This document shows, piece after piece, positions 42,454 through 51,099 of a stretch of 64,000 nt of DNA (the first letter of the stretch is position 1; every line of letters starts with the position of its first letter). The position numbers were made by a program, and so were the translations under genes. The stretch comes from Curtobacterium sp. MR_MD2014 (GTDB taxonomy: Bacteria > Actinomycetota > Actinomycetes > Actinomycetales > Microbacteriaceae): positions 2,728,001-2,792,000 of the forward strand of contig NZ_CP009755.1 of assembly GCF_000772085.1 (NCBI RefSeq), given 5' to 3'. A model generated the notes under the pieces. It was not told the DNA's origin, searched no databases, and was given only the letters and a program-made list of their open reading frames with translations.

Positions 42454-43320
42454 TCAGGCGATCAGTCGGGCGCCGGCGACGCCGAGCTCGACGACGAGGA
42501 CGAGCGAGGACGCGATGACCAGGCGGAACAGTGCCCGCGTCGGACGACCGGCGAACACGAGGCGGATCCCGACCACCGCGAGCACGACGACCACGAGGGC
42601 TCCGACGACCGCCAGGACCGTCCCGGCCGTGCCGACGCCTCCGCCGGCGACCTGGCCGCCGAGCACCAGCGCCGCCGCGACGACGAGCGACCCGAACGCC
42701 AGCGTCCCCGCGCCCCGGAGCCCCAGCCGGTGGGGGAACCCACGGACGCCGGTCGCCTCGTCGTCGAGCAGGTCCGGCAGCACGTTGGTGCAGTGGATCG
42801 CGACACCGAAGACCGCTCCGGTGGCGATCGCCCACCACGCCGGCCACGAACCGTCGCCCCCGGCAGCGACGGACACGACCGGCAGTAGCCCGAACGCCAC
42901 CACGAACGGCACGACGGACCAGACCGTCCGCTTCAGTCCGGCGTCGTAGGCCCAGCCGGCCGCGACGAGGACGACGTGGGCCACCGCGGCGACCGGGCCC
43001 AGGGCGAGCGACAGGAGCACGGCGACACCCGCGGTCGTCACGGCCGCGGTCCGGACGGTCCCGACGGGGATCAGTCCGCGGGCGACGGGCTTGTCACTGC
43101 GGCCGACGGCCCGGTCGCGGTCGGCGTCGATCCAGTCGTTGGCGAGGCCGATCGACAGCTGCCCGGCCACGACGGCGAGCGCCACGAGCACGACGAGCCA
43201 CCACGGGTGCCCGACGGCCGCGGCGATCACCGCGGCGAGGACCGTCACCGTGACCGTCGGTCCGGGGTGTGACGACGCGAACAGCAGGCGGACGGTCGAG
43301 GGCCGGCGGGTGTCGCTCAC
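42454..43320 (-). CDS. UbiA-family prenyltransferase
   Basis: 288 residues with eight to nine helices. The first prenyl-diphosphate/Mg motif is LANDWIDADRDRAVGRSDKP near residues 57-76; the second is NVLPDLLDDEATGVRGFPHRLG near residues 178-199. UbiA enzymes attach a polyprenyl chain to an aromatic acceptor. Candidates are menaquinone-type (MenA-like) or other lipid acceptors; the usual men genes are not nearby. GTG 43320 lies 7 nt from a TACGCT hexamer. Confidence 0.88.
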   Translation of the reverse strand: MSDTRRPSTVRLLFASSHPGPTVTVTVLAAVIAAAVGHPWWLVVLVALAVVAGQLSIGLANDWIDADRDRAVGRSDKPVARGLIPVGTVRTAAVTTAGVAVLLSLALGPVAAVAHVVLVAAGWAYDAGLKRTVWSVVPFVVAFGLLPVVSVAAGGDGSWPAWWAIATGAVFGVAIHCTNVLPDLLDDEATGVRGFPHRLGLRGAGTLAFGSLVVAAALVLGGQVAGGGVGTAGTVLAVVGALVVVVLAVVGIRLVFAGRPTRALFRLVIASSLVLVVELGVAGARLIA

Positions 43321-43327
43321 ACCGGCG

Positions 43328-43333
43328 AGCGTA
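43328..43333 (-). promoter_or_regulatory. -10 hexamer TACGCT, leaderless start of UbiA gene
   Basis: TACGCT on the minus strand, 7 nt before the GTG at 43320. Confidence 0.6.
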
Positions 43334-43414
43334 CGGACCGGTGGCTGCGCGAGTGCGACGACGGCCACGGCCCGCGCCGCACCGGGTGTCGATGCGACGC
43401 GGACCGTGCGGCGG

Positions 43415-44635
43415 TCAGGCCGCCGGGATCAGGCCGTTCGGGTTCAGCACGTACTTCGTCGCGGCACCCTTGTCGAACTCCTCGTACCCGCGAGGGGCCT
43501 CGTCGAGTCCGATCGGCTTCGCGTTGACGTTCTTCGCGATGCTCGTGCGGTCGTGCAGGATCGCCATCATCAGCTGCCGGTTGTACTTCATCACCGGGCA
43601 CTGCCCCGTGGTGAAGGACAGCGACTTGGCCCACCCGGTGCCGAGGCTGAGCGACAGGGCGCCCTTCTTCGCGGCCTCGTCGACGCCGCCCGGATCACCC
43701 GTGACGTAGAGCCCGGGGATGCCGAGTGCGCCGCCGGCGGCCGTGACGTCCATCAGGGAGTTGAGCACGGTGGCCGGGGCCTCGTGTCCGGCACCGGAGC
43801 CGTGCCCCTTCGCCTCGAAGCCCACGGCGTCGATGCCGCAGTCCACGAGGGGTTCACCGAGGATCTGGTCGATCTGGTCGGCCGGGTCGCCCTTCGTCAG
43901 GTCGACCGTCTCGCACCCGAAGCTGCGCGCCTGCGCCAGCCGGTCGGCGTTCATGTCCCCGACGATCACCACGCTCGCTCCGAGCAGGAACGCGCCCGTC
44001 GCGGCGGCGAGACCCACGGGCCCGGCGCCGGCGACGTAGACCGTCGAGCCGACCTCGACCCCGGCGGTCACCGCACCGTGGAAGCCGGTCGGGAAGATGT
44101 CGGAGAGCATCGCGAGGTCGAGGATCTTCTCGAGCGCCTGGTCGCGGTCCGGGAACTTCAGCAGGTTCCAGTCGGCGTACGGCACGAGCACGTACTCGGC
44201 CTGGCCGCCGACCCAGCCGCCCATGTCGACGTAGCCGTAGGCACTGCCCGGACGGTCCGGGTTGACGTTGAGGCAGATGCCGGTCTTGCGCTCCTTGCAG
44301 TTGCGACAGCGGCCACACGCGATGTTGAAGGGCACGGAGACGATGTCGCCGACGTTGATGAACTCGACGTCCGACCCGACCTCGACGACCTCGCCGGTGA
44401 TCTCGTGCCCGAGCACGAGGTCGGTCGGTGCCGTCGTGCGCCCGCGGACCATGTGCTGGTCGCTGCCGCAGATGTTCGTCGCCACGGTGCGCAGGATCGC
44501 CCCGTGGTTGACCTTGCGTCCGACGTTCGCCGGGTTCACCCCGGGTCCGTCCTTGAGCTCGAACGTCGGGTAGTCGGTGTCGATGACCTCGACCTTCCCG
44601 GGTCCCTTGTACGCGACTGCGTGGTTGCTCGCCAT
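43415..44635 (-). CDS. fdhA: glutathione-independent formaldehyde dehydrogenase
   Basis: 406 residues, zinc-dependent medium-chain dehydrogenase. ATNICGSDQHMVRGRTTA (catalytic Zn Cys56 region), GHEITGEVVEVG, four structural-zinc cysteines in CGRCRNCKERKTGIC, and the NAD-binding VAGAGPVGLAAA. The long insertions and WAKSLSFTTGQCPVMKYNR tail match Pseudomonas putida-type FDH, which dismutates or oxidises formaldehyde with tightly bound NAD. Strong GAGGAGG Shine-Dalgarno. A full promoter and two hairpins lie upstream. Confidence 0.92.
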   Translation of the reverse strand: MASNHAVAYKGPGKVEVIDTDYPTFELKDGPGVNPANVGRKVNHGAILRTVATNICGSDQHMVRGRTTAPTDLVLGHEITGEVVEVGSDVEFINVGDIVSVPFNIACGRCRNCKERKTGICLNVNPDRPGSAYGYVDMGGWVGGQAEYVLVPYADWNLLKFPDRDQALEKILDLAMLSDIFPTGFHGAVTAGVEVGSTVYVAGAGPVGLAAATGAFLLGASVVIVGDMNADRLAQARSFGCETVDLTKGDPADQIDQILGEPLVDCGIDAVGFEAKGHGSGAGHEAPATVLNSLMDVTAAGGALGIPGLYVTGDPGGVDEAAKKGALSLSLGTGWAKSLSFTTGQCPVMKYNRQLMMAILHDRTSIAKNVNAKPIGLDEAPRGYEEFDKGAATKYVLNPNGLIPAA

Positions 44636-44672
44636 GTGATCCTCCTCGATCGGTCGGCGGCGGCACGTGCGG

Positions 44673-44732
44673 GGAGCGCGCAGCACTGCGGTGCGCTCCT
44701 CGTCCCGTCGAGGGGCCGTCTCCGTCGACGGG
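44673..44732 (-). promoter_or_regulatory. structured leader of fdhA with two hairpins
   Basis: GGAGCGC/GCGCTCC (44673-44679 with 44693-44699, inner GCAG/CTGC) and CCCGTCGA/TCGACGGG (44704-44711 with 44725-44732). Both lie in the predicted fdhA 5' untranslated region, unlike the leaderless genes around it. Confidence 0.5.
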
Positions 44733-44740
44733 TGATCCGG

Positions 44741-44769
44741 ACTGTACCGCCCGTGTCCGAGGGCGACAA
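44741..44769 (-). promoter_or_regulatory. fdhA promoter TTGTCG-17-TACAGT
   Basis: On the minus strand, -35 TTGTCG (44769-44764) and -10 TACAGT (44746-44741) are separated by 17 bp. Start of transcription would be near 44734, giving a leader of about 100 nt. Confidence 0.6.
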
Positions 44770-44812
44770 GGACGGTGCGCGACTACCGGATGACCACTCG
44801 TCGCGCACGTGC

Positions 44813-44818
44813 CAGGAT
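44813..44818 (+). promoter_or_regulatory. -10-like hexamer CAGGAT before phosphotransferase gene
   Basis: CAGGAT ends 6 nt before the GTG at 44825. Confidence 0.45.
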
Positions 44819-44824
44819 GGCGCC

Positions 44825-45673
44825 GTGGGGTGGGACGACAGCGGGCTGAGCCCGGCGCAGGCGGCGTTCGTCGCGCAGGTGCTCCCCGGGGCGTCGATGG
44901 TGGCGGACGAGTCGTGGGGCCTCCTCGACACCCGGGTGCTCCACGTCCGGAACGGTGCCGGGGAGCACACCGTGAAGGCGTCCGGACCGGAGAACACGCA
45001 CTTCCCACGGGAGCTGACGGCGCACCGGCAGTGGACCGGGGCGCTCCTCCGTGGTGACGACACGGGCCATCTGGTCGCCGCGGACACCGAGAGCCGTGTG
45101 CTCGTGCTGGAGCGGGTCCCCGGGCACCTCGCGCTCGGGACCCCCGACGAGACCGCTGCGACCGTGCACCGGCAGGCGGGCACGATCCTCCGACGGCTCC
45201 ACGACCAGGCGGCCCGCACCGATGCGGAGTACCTGACGGCCGAGACCGCGAAGGCACTCCGCTCCCTCGACGCCCCGCACCGCATCGATCCGCAGCTCGA
45301 GGACCGCGCGCGGACGCTGCTCCGGTCGTCGACCCCGCACGCCGCGACCCTGGTGCCGACGCACGGCGACTGGCACCCCCGGAACTGGATCGTGCAGGAC
45401 GGCCGACTGCGTGCGATCGACTTCGGTCGCTTCGGGTTCCGCCCGGCCGCAGCGGACCTCACCCGCCTGGCGGTCCTGCACTGGGAGGACTCCCCCGAGC
45501 TCGAGCACGCGTTCTTCGCGGGCTACGGGTCCGATCCTCGTGACACCGACGACTGGCGCTCGCTCCAGCTGCGTGAGGCGGTCGGGACGGCCGTGTGGGC
45601 CTTCGCGGTGCACGACGAGCGCTTCGAACGACAGGGGCACCGGATGCTCGAGAACGCCCTCGCCGCCTTCTGA
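44825..45673 (+). CDS. aminoglycoside phosphotransferase-like kinase (APH family)
   Basis: 282 residues. HGDWHPRNWIV near residue 180 (catalytic Asp and Asn) and AIDFGRFGFRP near residue 198 (Mg-binding Asp) are APH/choline-kinase signatures; an ATP-loop lysine occurs in HTVKASGPE. The substrate is not predictable: most chromosomal members do not confer aminoglycoside resistance. Its stop is 12 bp from the convergent GNAT gene. Confidence 0.85.
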   Translation: MGWDDSGLSPAQAAFVAQVLPGASMVADESWGLLDTRVLHVRNGAGEHTVKASGPENTHFPRELTAHRQWTGALLRGDDTGHLVAADTESRVLVLERVPGHLALGTPDETAATVHRQAGTILRRLHDQAARTDAEYLTAETAKALRSLDAPHRIDPQLEDRARTLLRSSTPHAATLVPTHGDWHPRNWIVQDGRLRAIDFGRFGFRPAAADLTRLAVLHWEDSPELEHAFFAGYGSDPRDTDDWRSLQLREAVGTAVWAFAVHDERFERQGHRMLENALAAF

Positions 45674-45685
45674 CCCGCCGGAGGT

Positions 45686-46171
45686 TCAGGCGGACGTTCC
45701 GGCGAGGGACCTCCGGTACCAGCGGTCGGAGTACGGCTCGTCGTTGAACGGCTCGACCCGCCGGTAGCCGAGCCGCTCGTACAACGCGCAGGCCTCGGCG
45801 AGCTCCCCGCGGGTGTCGAGCTGGACCGTGTCGACGCCCCGCTCCGCGCACACCCGCTCGACGGCGCGGACCATGCGTCTCCCGATGCCCCGTCCGCGGG
45901 CCTCGCCCAGGGTGAACACCTTGGTCAGTTCGGCGACGTCCCCGCGGAAGCGCGCGCCGGCACACGCGACCGGTACCCCGTCGTCGAGGGCGACGAGGAG
46001 CACACCGGTCGTGCCCGTGAGGTCGTCGGAGGGCTCGTCGCGGAGTGCCTGGTCGACCTCGTCCTCCCTCGCAGGGCGGCCGTACCACCGCGAGGCGACC
46101 TCGGACGTGTACCGGCGGAGGATGCGCGCGGCGGCGGGCGCACCGGGGAGCACGGTCTCGATCGTCAGCAC
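45686..46171 (-). CDS. GNAT-family N-acetyltransferase
   Basis: 161 residues. The acetyl-CoA loop is ELTKVFTLGEARGRGIGRRMVRAVER (R-G-x-G-I/A near residues 95-110), followed by VQLDTRGELAEACALYERLGYRRVEPF, the standard GNAT beta5-alpha4 region. Acceptor unknown. GTG 46171 was chosen because a TACGCT hexamer lies 6 nt upstream; a longer reading frame enters a tandem-repeat region and does not look like protein. Confidence 0.85.
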   Translation of the reverse strand: MLTIETVLPGAPAAARILRRYTSEVASRWYGRPAREDEVDQALRDEPSDDLTGTTGVLLVALDDGVPVACAGARFRGDVAELTKVFTLGEARGRGIGRRMVRAVERVCAERGVDTVQLDTRGELAEACALYERLGYRRVEPFNDEPYSDRWYRRSLAGTSA

Positions 46172-46177
46172 CGGGCG

Positions 46178-46183
46178 AGCGTA
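46178..46183 (-). promoter_or_regulatory. -10 hexamer TACGCT, leaderless start of GNAT gene
   Basis: TACGCT on the minus strand, 6 nt before the GTG at 46171. Confidence 0.6.
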
Positions 46184-46229
46184 CTGCCGCGGGTGAGCGC
46201 GCCGAGTCCTCCCGGGCGTACCCGGCCGT

Positions 46230-46309
46230 TCCGGGCGTACCTGGTCGATCCGGGCGTACCTGGTCGATCCGGGCGTACCTGGTCGTCCGTTCCCACCAGG
46301 TACGCCCGG
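46230..46309. repeat. 19-bp tandem repeats ending in a 15-bp hairpin
   Basis: TCCGGGCGTACCTGGTCGA at 46230 and 46249 and (first 18 bases) 46268, with a degenerate unit before them. The third unit (46269-46283) pairs perfectly with ACCAGGTACGCCCGG (46295-46309) across 11 nt. It lies after the EamA gene and may terminate it. Confidence 0.85.
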
Positions 46310-46397
46310 TTCCACCTTCCATCGCAGCCGCTGTGGGAAAGAACGGGCAGCGCCAGAGCCGGAGCCCCGCAGCCCGCCCCGCCCCGCCCGAGCGACG

Positions 46398-47324
46398 TCA
46401 GGCGGCGGCTGCAGCCCGCGGGGCGCTCCGCCGCCGCCCGCCCAGCACCCCGGACGCCAACGCGATCCCGAGCAGCACCACCAGCCCACCCACGGGCTCG
46501 TTCCACCGCAGCGGCTCCCCGAGCACGAGGACCCCGAGCGCCACCCCGACCACCGGCGTCAGGTAGGTCACGGTCGAGGCGCGCCCCGCGCCCCACGCGC
46601 CGACCAGGCGCGTGTTCCACGCGTAGGCCAGCCCCGTGCCCACCGCACCGAGCGCCACCATCGCGGCCACGATCCTCCAGTCCAGGTCCACCGGCCCGGT
46701 CGCGATGACCGGCGCGACCAGCAGCATGAGCAGCGCCGCCAGGGTGAGCTGCACCGTCGCGACCGTCGTCGGGTCCTGCCCGCTGCCGACGCCGAAGCGC
46801 CGGAGCCACGCCAGTCCGATGCCGTAGGACGCGGTCATGCCGAGCAGTGCGACCTGGCCGGGGACGGTGGCGAGCACGGCGGGGTCGCCGACCAGGTCCC
46901 ACGGGCCGACGAGTACGAGGACACCCACGATCCCCAGCACGACGCCGCCGAGCTGGCGGCGGCTGAGCCGTTCGGACGGCACCAGCACCGCGAGCGCGAG
47001 GAGCGTCATGATCGGCGTCGTGGCGTTGTAGATGCTCGCCAGACCCGACGGCACCGTCTGCTCGGCCCACGCCATGAGCGACGAGGGCACCGCGTTCAGG
47101 AACACCGCGACGACGAGCAGGTGCCCCCAGACGCGCGGCTCGCGCGGCCACCGCCGTCGGGTGACGAGCAGCACGACGACGAGCGTGACCGCCCCGAGCA
47201 CGGTGCGGACGGTGGCGACCTGCTGCGGTGCGAGTCCCTCGAGCCCGATCTTCGCGAAGAAGAAGCTCGAACCCCAGGTGAGGGCGACCAGGACGTAGAG
47301 GAGGGCGTTCACGAGCGCTAGCAT
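46398..47324 (-). CDS. EamA/DMT-family transporter
   Basis: 308 residues with ten helices in two EamA halves: ALLYVLVALTWGSSFFFAKIGLEG at the start and a second half beginning near residue 145. PSSLMAWAEQTVPSGLASIYNATTPIMT matches amino-acid/metabolite effluxers of the RhaT/YdcZ-like group. Its gene is divergent from a LysR gene with a 59-bp gap, so LysR control is likely. Substrate unknown. It ends in an Ala/Arg-rich tail. Confidence 0.9.
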   Translation of the reverse strand: MLALVNALLYVLVALTWGSSFFFAKIGLEGLAPQQVATVRTVLGAVTLVVVLLVTRRRWPREPRVWGHLLVVAVFLNAVPSSLMAWAEQTVPSGLASIYNATTPIMTLLALAVLVPSERLSRRQLGGVVLGIVGVLVLVGPWDLVGDPAVLATVPGQVALLGMTASYGIGLAWLRRFGVGSGQDPTTVATVQLTLAALLMLLVAPVIATGPVDLDWRIVAAMVALGAVGTGLAYAWNTRLVGAWGAGRASTVTYLTPVVGVALGVLVLGEPLRWNEPVGGLVVLLGIALASGVLGGRRRSAPRAAAAA

Positions 47325-47383
47325 CGGCCACGTCCGTCACATGTGTCGAACGACTGACCTGCATGACGGCATGAAGGACACGC

Positions 47384-48232
47384 ATGACCCTCTCGATCCC
47401 GCAGCTCCGCGCCTTCGTCGCCACCGTGGACGCCGGCTCCTTCACGGGCGCGGCCACCACCCTCGGCGTCGGTCAGTCCGCCGTCTCGCACGCCGTCGCA
47501 GGGCTCGAGCGCGAGGTCGGCGGGCCCGTGGTCCGGCGCGGCGGCGCCGCGGTCGCCACCCCGCTCGGCGACCGCATGCTGGCCCACGCCCGCAGCGTGC
47601 TCGCCTCGGTCGACGCCCTGGAGGCCGTGGTGCGGCCCGCCACGATCCGCGGCACCGTGCGCCTCGCCGCCGTCCCGACGGTCTGCCAGGGCCTGCTGCC
47701 GCGGCTCCGCGAGCTGTGGGCGGTGACGCTGCCGGACGTCGACGTGCAGGTCTACGAGGGTGACGACGACGAGATGGCCGAGTGGCTCGAGGGCGGCACC
47801 GTGGACGCCGCCGTGCTCGTCGACCCGGTGCCGGCACCCCACGGGGGCGTGGTCGTCGCACGGGACGAGATGGGCGCGGTCGTCCGGCGCGACCACCCGC
47901 TCGCGTCGAGTACTGCGCTGACGCTCGACGACCTGCACGAGGACGGGCTGGTCGCCGGCGGCGGAGGCTGCGAGCACCAGATCCAGCGGATGCACGAGCT
48001 CGCCGGGCAACCGTTCCGCTGGGCACACCGCGTGCGGGAGATGAGCACGATGTTCGGGATGATCCAGCGGGGCGAGGGGGTGTCGATCGTCCCGACGCTC
48101 GGGCGGGTGATGCTGCCGGACGACCTGGTGATGCTGCCCGTGGAGCCGCGGTACGTGCGGACACTCGTGCTCAGCGGACCGGACTCGCGGCCGTGGCACC
48201 CGTTGGCACGGGCCCTCGTCGACGCGGTGTGA
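47384..48232 (+). CDS. LysR-family regulator
   Basis: 282 residues. LysR HTH LSIPQLRAFVATVDAGSFTGAATTLGVGQSAVSHAVAGLERE (residues 3-44) and a periplasmic-binding-fold effector domain. The short divergent gap to the EamA gene contains GTCGAACGAC (47345-47354) and further dyads that could be LysR sites, but no clean T-N11-A box stands out. It probably controls the EamA exporter. Confidence 0.9.
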   Translation: MTLSIPQLRAFVATVDAGSFTGAATTLGVGQSAVSHAVAGLEREVGGPVVRRGGAAVATPLGDRMLAHARSVLASVDALEAVVRPATIRGTVRLAAVPTVCQGLLPRLRELWAVTLPDVDVQVYEGDDDEMAEWLEGGTVDAAVLVDPVPAPHGGVVVARDEMGAVVRRDHPLASSTALTLDDLHEDGLVAGGGGCEHQIQRMHELAGQPFRWAHRVREMSTMFGMIQRGEGVSIVPTLGRVMLPDDLVMLPVEPRYVRTLVLSGPDSRPWHPLARALVDAV

Positions 48233-48290
48233 CCCCGGCCGCCGCCGTTTCTCCGACCTTCGGCCGATCCGGCGCGGGTGCCGGAGTTCC

Positions 48291-48296
48291 TAGGCT
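48291..48296 (+). promoter_or_regulatory. -10 hexamer TAGGCT, leaderless start of NarL-type kinase gene
   Basis: TAGGCT ends 7 nt before the GTG at 48304. Confidence 0.6.
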
Positions 48297-48303
48297 CGGA
48301 GCC

Positions 48304-49503
48304 GTGACCTCGACCGTGCTCCGTCCCGTGCCCCTCGGCCGACGCGTGTGGGCGCAGTCGTGGCGACTCGTGCTCGCGGCACTCGTCGGGCTCACCGCGT
48401 TCAGCGCGATCTGGTCGACCCTCGACACCACCCGGTGGAGCGAGGCCCGGCTCGGTGCGGCGTTGCTCGTCGACCTCGCGGTCGGGCTCACTGCGCTCGT
48501 CCTGGTCCCCTTCCGGCACCGGGCGCCACTGCTCGTCGGCGTGCTCGTCATCGCCGGCAGCACCGTGTCCACCTTCGCGGTCGGCGCGGCCGTCCTCGCG
48601 CTGGTCTCGCTCGTCACCCGGCGGCGCCCGGCCGAGATCGCGATCGGGAGTGCGGCGTTCGTGGCCGCCTCGATGTTCGGTGAGGGGCTGTACCCGGTCG
48701 AGGACGCCACGCCCCTGTGGCAGGTGCTCGTCGCGGCCGTCGTGCTCACCGCCCTGCTCGTCGCGATCGGCATCGCGATCGGGCAGCGGCGGGCCCTGCT
48801 CGACGGGTTGCGCGAACGGGCCGCCCTGCTCGAACGCGACCAGCAGCTCCGCGAGGACCGCGCCCGGGAGCAGGAGCGGGCGCACCTGGCCCGCGAGATG
48901 CACGACGTGCTGGGACACCGGCTGTCGCTCGTCGCCCTGCACGCCGGGGCGCTCGAGTACCGCGGCCGGTCGCTGTCACCCGACGAGACGGTCGAGGCCG
49001 CCGGGGTCGTCCGGGCCGAGGCGCACGCCGCACTCACCGAGCTCCGCGACGTGCTCGGCGTGCTGCGGGAACCCGGGGACACCGCCGCGCTCGCCGGAGC
49101 CGCTCCCCCGCAGCCGACCCTGCGCGACCTCCCCGCGCTGCTCGACGAGGCGCGCTCTTCGGGCGCCGTGGTGTCGGCGACCGTCGACGAGGCCGTCACC
49201 GCCGCGCCGGACACCGTCGGGCGGCACGCCTACCGGGTGGTGCAGGAAGCGCTGACGAACGCCCGCCGACACGCTCCGGGGCAGCCCGTCACCGTCACGG
49301 TCGACGTGCTCCACGGTCCGGCGCTGCGCGTGCGGGTGGGCAACCCGACGGTGGGGCCCGCGAGCACCGGCGACGGCGCTCCCGGCGGTCACGGCCTGCG
49401 GGGCCTGGCGGAACGGGCCCGGCTCGTCGGTGGGACCTTCACGGCCGGTCGCGACGACGACGGCACCCACGTGGTCGAGGCGGTGCTCCCGTGGACGGCG
49501 TGA
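48304..49503 (+). CDS. NarL-type (HisKA_3) sensor histidine kinase
   Basis: 399 residues. Five to six N-terminal helices (about 20-160) without a large external loop suggest intramembrane sensing. A coiled segment leads to the HisKA_3 phosphoacceptor AHLAREMHDVLGHRLSLVALHAG (His near 200), then the HATPase region AYRVVQEALTNARRHAPG and GHGLRGLAERARLVGG. The topology matches DesK/LiaS-like kinases that answer envelope stress. Coupled to its regulator by a GTGA overlap. Confidence 0.9.
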   Translation: MTSTVLRPVPLGRRVWAQSWRLVLAALVGLTAFSAIWSTLDTTRWSEARLGAALLVDLAVGLTALVLVPFRHRAPLLVGVLVIAGSTVSTFAVGAAVLALVSLVTRRRPAEIAIGSAAFVAASMFGEGLYPVEDATPLWQVLVAAVVLTALLVAIGIAIGQRRALLDGLRERAALLERDQQLREDRAREQERAHLAREMHDVLGHRLSLVALHAGALEYRGRSLSPDETVEAAGVVRAEAHAALTELRDVLGVLREPGDTAALAGAAPPQPTLRDLPALLDEARSSGAVVSATVDEAVTAAPDTVGRHAYRVVQEALTNARRHAPGQPVTVTVDVLHGPALRVRVGNPTVGPASTGDGAPGGHGLRGLAERARLVGGTFTAGRDDDGTHVVEAVLPWTA

Positions 49504-50198
49504 GCGCATCGATCCGGGTCGTCCTCGTCGACGACGACCAACTCGTCCGAGCCGGGCTCCGACTGCTCCTGAGCGGCGACGACGGCATCGAGGTCGTCGG
49601 CGAGGCCGGCGACGGACTCGAGGCCGAGGGCGTGATCGCCTCCGCAGCACCCGACGTCGTGCTGATGGACATCCGGATGCCCCGCTGCGACGGCCTCGTC
49701 GCCACCGAACGAGAGCTCCGGAAGCAGCCGGAGCTGGCCGTGCTCGTCCTGACCACCTTCCTGGACGACGACCTCGTGCTCGGAGCGCTGCAGCGGGGCG
49801 CCCGGGGCTTCCTGCTCAAGGACACCCCGCCGCACGACCTCGTCCACGCGGTCCGGACGGTCGCCGCCGGGCGGTCGATCCTGTCGCCGTCGGTGCTCGA
49901 CCGCGTCATCGCCGTCGCGGCGAGCGCCCCGACCGGAACGGGACGTGGGACGGCCGCCGTCGCGACCGCCGCGGCCGACGGAGCCGCCGAGCGCGCGCTC
50001 CTGGCGAGCCTGACCGACCGCGAGACCGAGGTCGCCCTCGCCGTGGCCGCCGGAGCCTCGAACGCACAGGTCGCCGCCGACCTGTTCGTGAGCCTGGCCA
50101 CCGTGAAGACCCACGTGGGGCACGTGTACGAGAAGTTCGGCGTCGACAACCGGGTGCAGCTCGCCCTGGTCGTGCACGCCGCCCGCCGCGGAGCCTGA
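49500..50198 (+). CDS. NarL/LuxR-type response regulator
   Basis: 232 residues. Receiver with VVLVDDDQLVRAGL, phosphoacceptor Asp in PDVVLMDIRMPRCDG (near residue 56) and Lys in FLLKDTPP; a C-terminal LuxR HTH with LTDRETEVALAVAAGASNAQVAADLFVSLATVKTHVGHVYEKFGV. An Ala/Thr/Gly-rich linker of about 25 residues joins them. The GTG overlaps the kinase TGA. Target genes are not apparent from the local sequence. Confidence 0.92.
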   Translation: MSASIRVVLVDDDQLVRAGLRLLLSGDDGIEVVGEAGDGLEAEGVIASAAPDVVLMDIRMPRCDGLVATERELRKQPELAVLVLTTFLDDDLVLGALQRGARGFLLKDTPPHDLVHAVRTVAAGRSILSPSVLDRVIAVAASAPTGTGRGTAAVATAAADGAAERALLASLTDRETEVALAVAAGASNAQVAADLFVSLATVKTHVGHVYEKFGVDNRVQLALVVHAARRGA

Positions 50199-50219
50199 AC
50201 ACCCGCCGGGCACCGTCGG

Positions 50220-50225
50220 CAGGAT
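50220..50225 (+). promoter_or_regulatory. -10-like hexamer CAGGAT before fructosamine-kinase-like gene
   Basis: CAGGAT ends 6 nt before the GTG at 50232. Confidence 0.45.
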
Positions 50226-50231
50226 GGACCG

Positions 50232-51044
50232 GTGCCCGAGATCCACGTGAAGACGTTCCGCGACCCCGACGAGGCGACCGCCGAGGCCGCCGGACTGGCC
50301 TGGCTCGCCGAGGCCGAGGAGACGGGCGGCACCCGGATCGCCCGCGTCCTCGACCACCCGGAGCCGACCGTGCTCCACCTCGAACAGATCCGCGACGGCA
50401 GCCCGACGCGTGCACAGGCCGAGCGCTTCGGTCGCTCGCTCGCACGCACCCACGCCGCCGGTGCCGACCACTGGGGTGCACCCTCGCCCGGGTTCCCGAC
50501 CCGCGGCGGCCTGCGGATGGGTCGGTCGCGGACGCCGTTCACGAGCGCCGCCGACGCGCCGGCCACCTGGGGCGCGTTCTTCGCCGAGTACCGCATCCGG
50601 GACTTCGTGCAGCGCATCGTCGACCGCGGTGGCTTCGACGCTGCCGAGGCCGCGGTGTTCGAGCGCGTGGCCGACCGGCTCGAGGACGGCACGCTCGGCT
50701 CCCCGCAGCCCCGGCTCGTCGGCGACGCTCCGGCGCGCATCCACGGCGACCTCTGGGCGGGGAACGTCCTGTGGCACACGGACTCCTCGGAACCGACCGG
50801 TGCGGTGCTCATCGACGCAACGCCGCACGGCGGGCACGCGGAGACCGACCTGGCACTGCTGGCGCTGTTCGGACTCCCCCGGCTCGAGTCGGTGCTCGCC
50901 GGGTACGACGCCGAGTCCCGCTTGGCGGACGGCTGGCAGGAGCGTGTCGAGCTCCACCAGCTCGCGCCGCTGCTCCTGCACGTGTACCTGTTCGGCGGCT
51001 CGTACACCGACCACGCCCTGCGCGCCGCCCGCCGCTACGCCTGA
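50232..51044 (+). CDS. fructosamine/ketosamine-3-kinase family protein
   Basis: 270 residues. APH-like kinase fold: RARIHGDLWAGNVLWH near residue 170 (catalytic Asp, Asn) and VLIDATPHGGHAETDLALLALFG (metal-binding Asp), the latter very typical of the FN3K family (IDPAxYGGHREADLAM). These enzymes phosphorylate sugars on glycated amines so that they fall off. Only this kinase domain is present. Confidence 0.87.
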   Translation: MPEIHVKTFRDPDEATAEAAGLAWLAEAEETGGTRIARVLDHPEPTVLHLEQIRDGSPTRAQAERFGRSLARTHAAGADHWGAPSPGFPTRGGLRMGRSRTPFTSAADAPATWGAFFAEYRIRDFVQRIVDRGGFDAAEAAVFERVADRLEDGTLGSPQPRLVGDAPARIHGDLWAGNVLWHTDSSEPTGAVLIDATPHGGHAETDLALLALFGLPRLESVLAGYDAESRLADGWQERVELHQLAPLLLHVYLFGGSYTDHALRAARRYA

Positions 51045-51087
51045 CGCCGCGGGGCGTCCACAGCGGCGGAGACGCAGGTGTGTCACC

Positions 51088-51093
51088 TACGCT
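51088..51093 (+). promoter_or_regulatory. -10 hexamer TACGCT, leaderless start of HAD gene
   Basis: TACGCT ends 6 nt before the ATG at 51100. Confidence 0.6.
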
Positions 51094-51099
51094 GGCGCG

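Noticed and set aside
47325..47383. A defined LysR T-N11-A operator between the EamA and LysR genes
   Set aside because: Several weak dyads are present but none stands out, so no operator is annotated.
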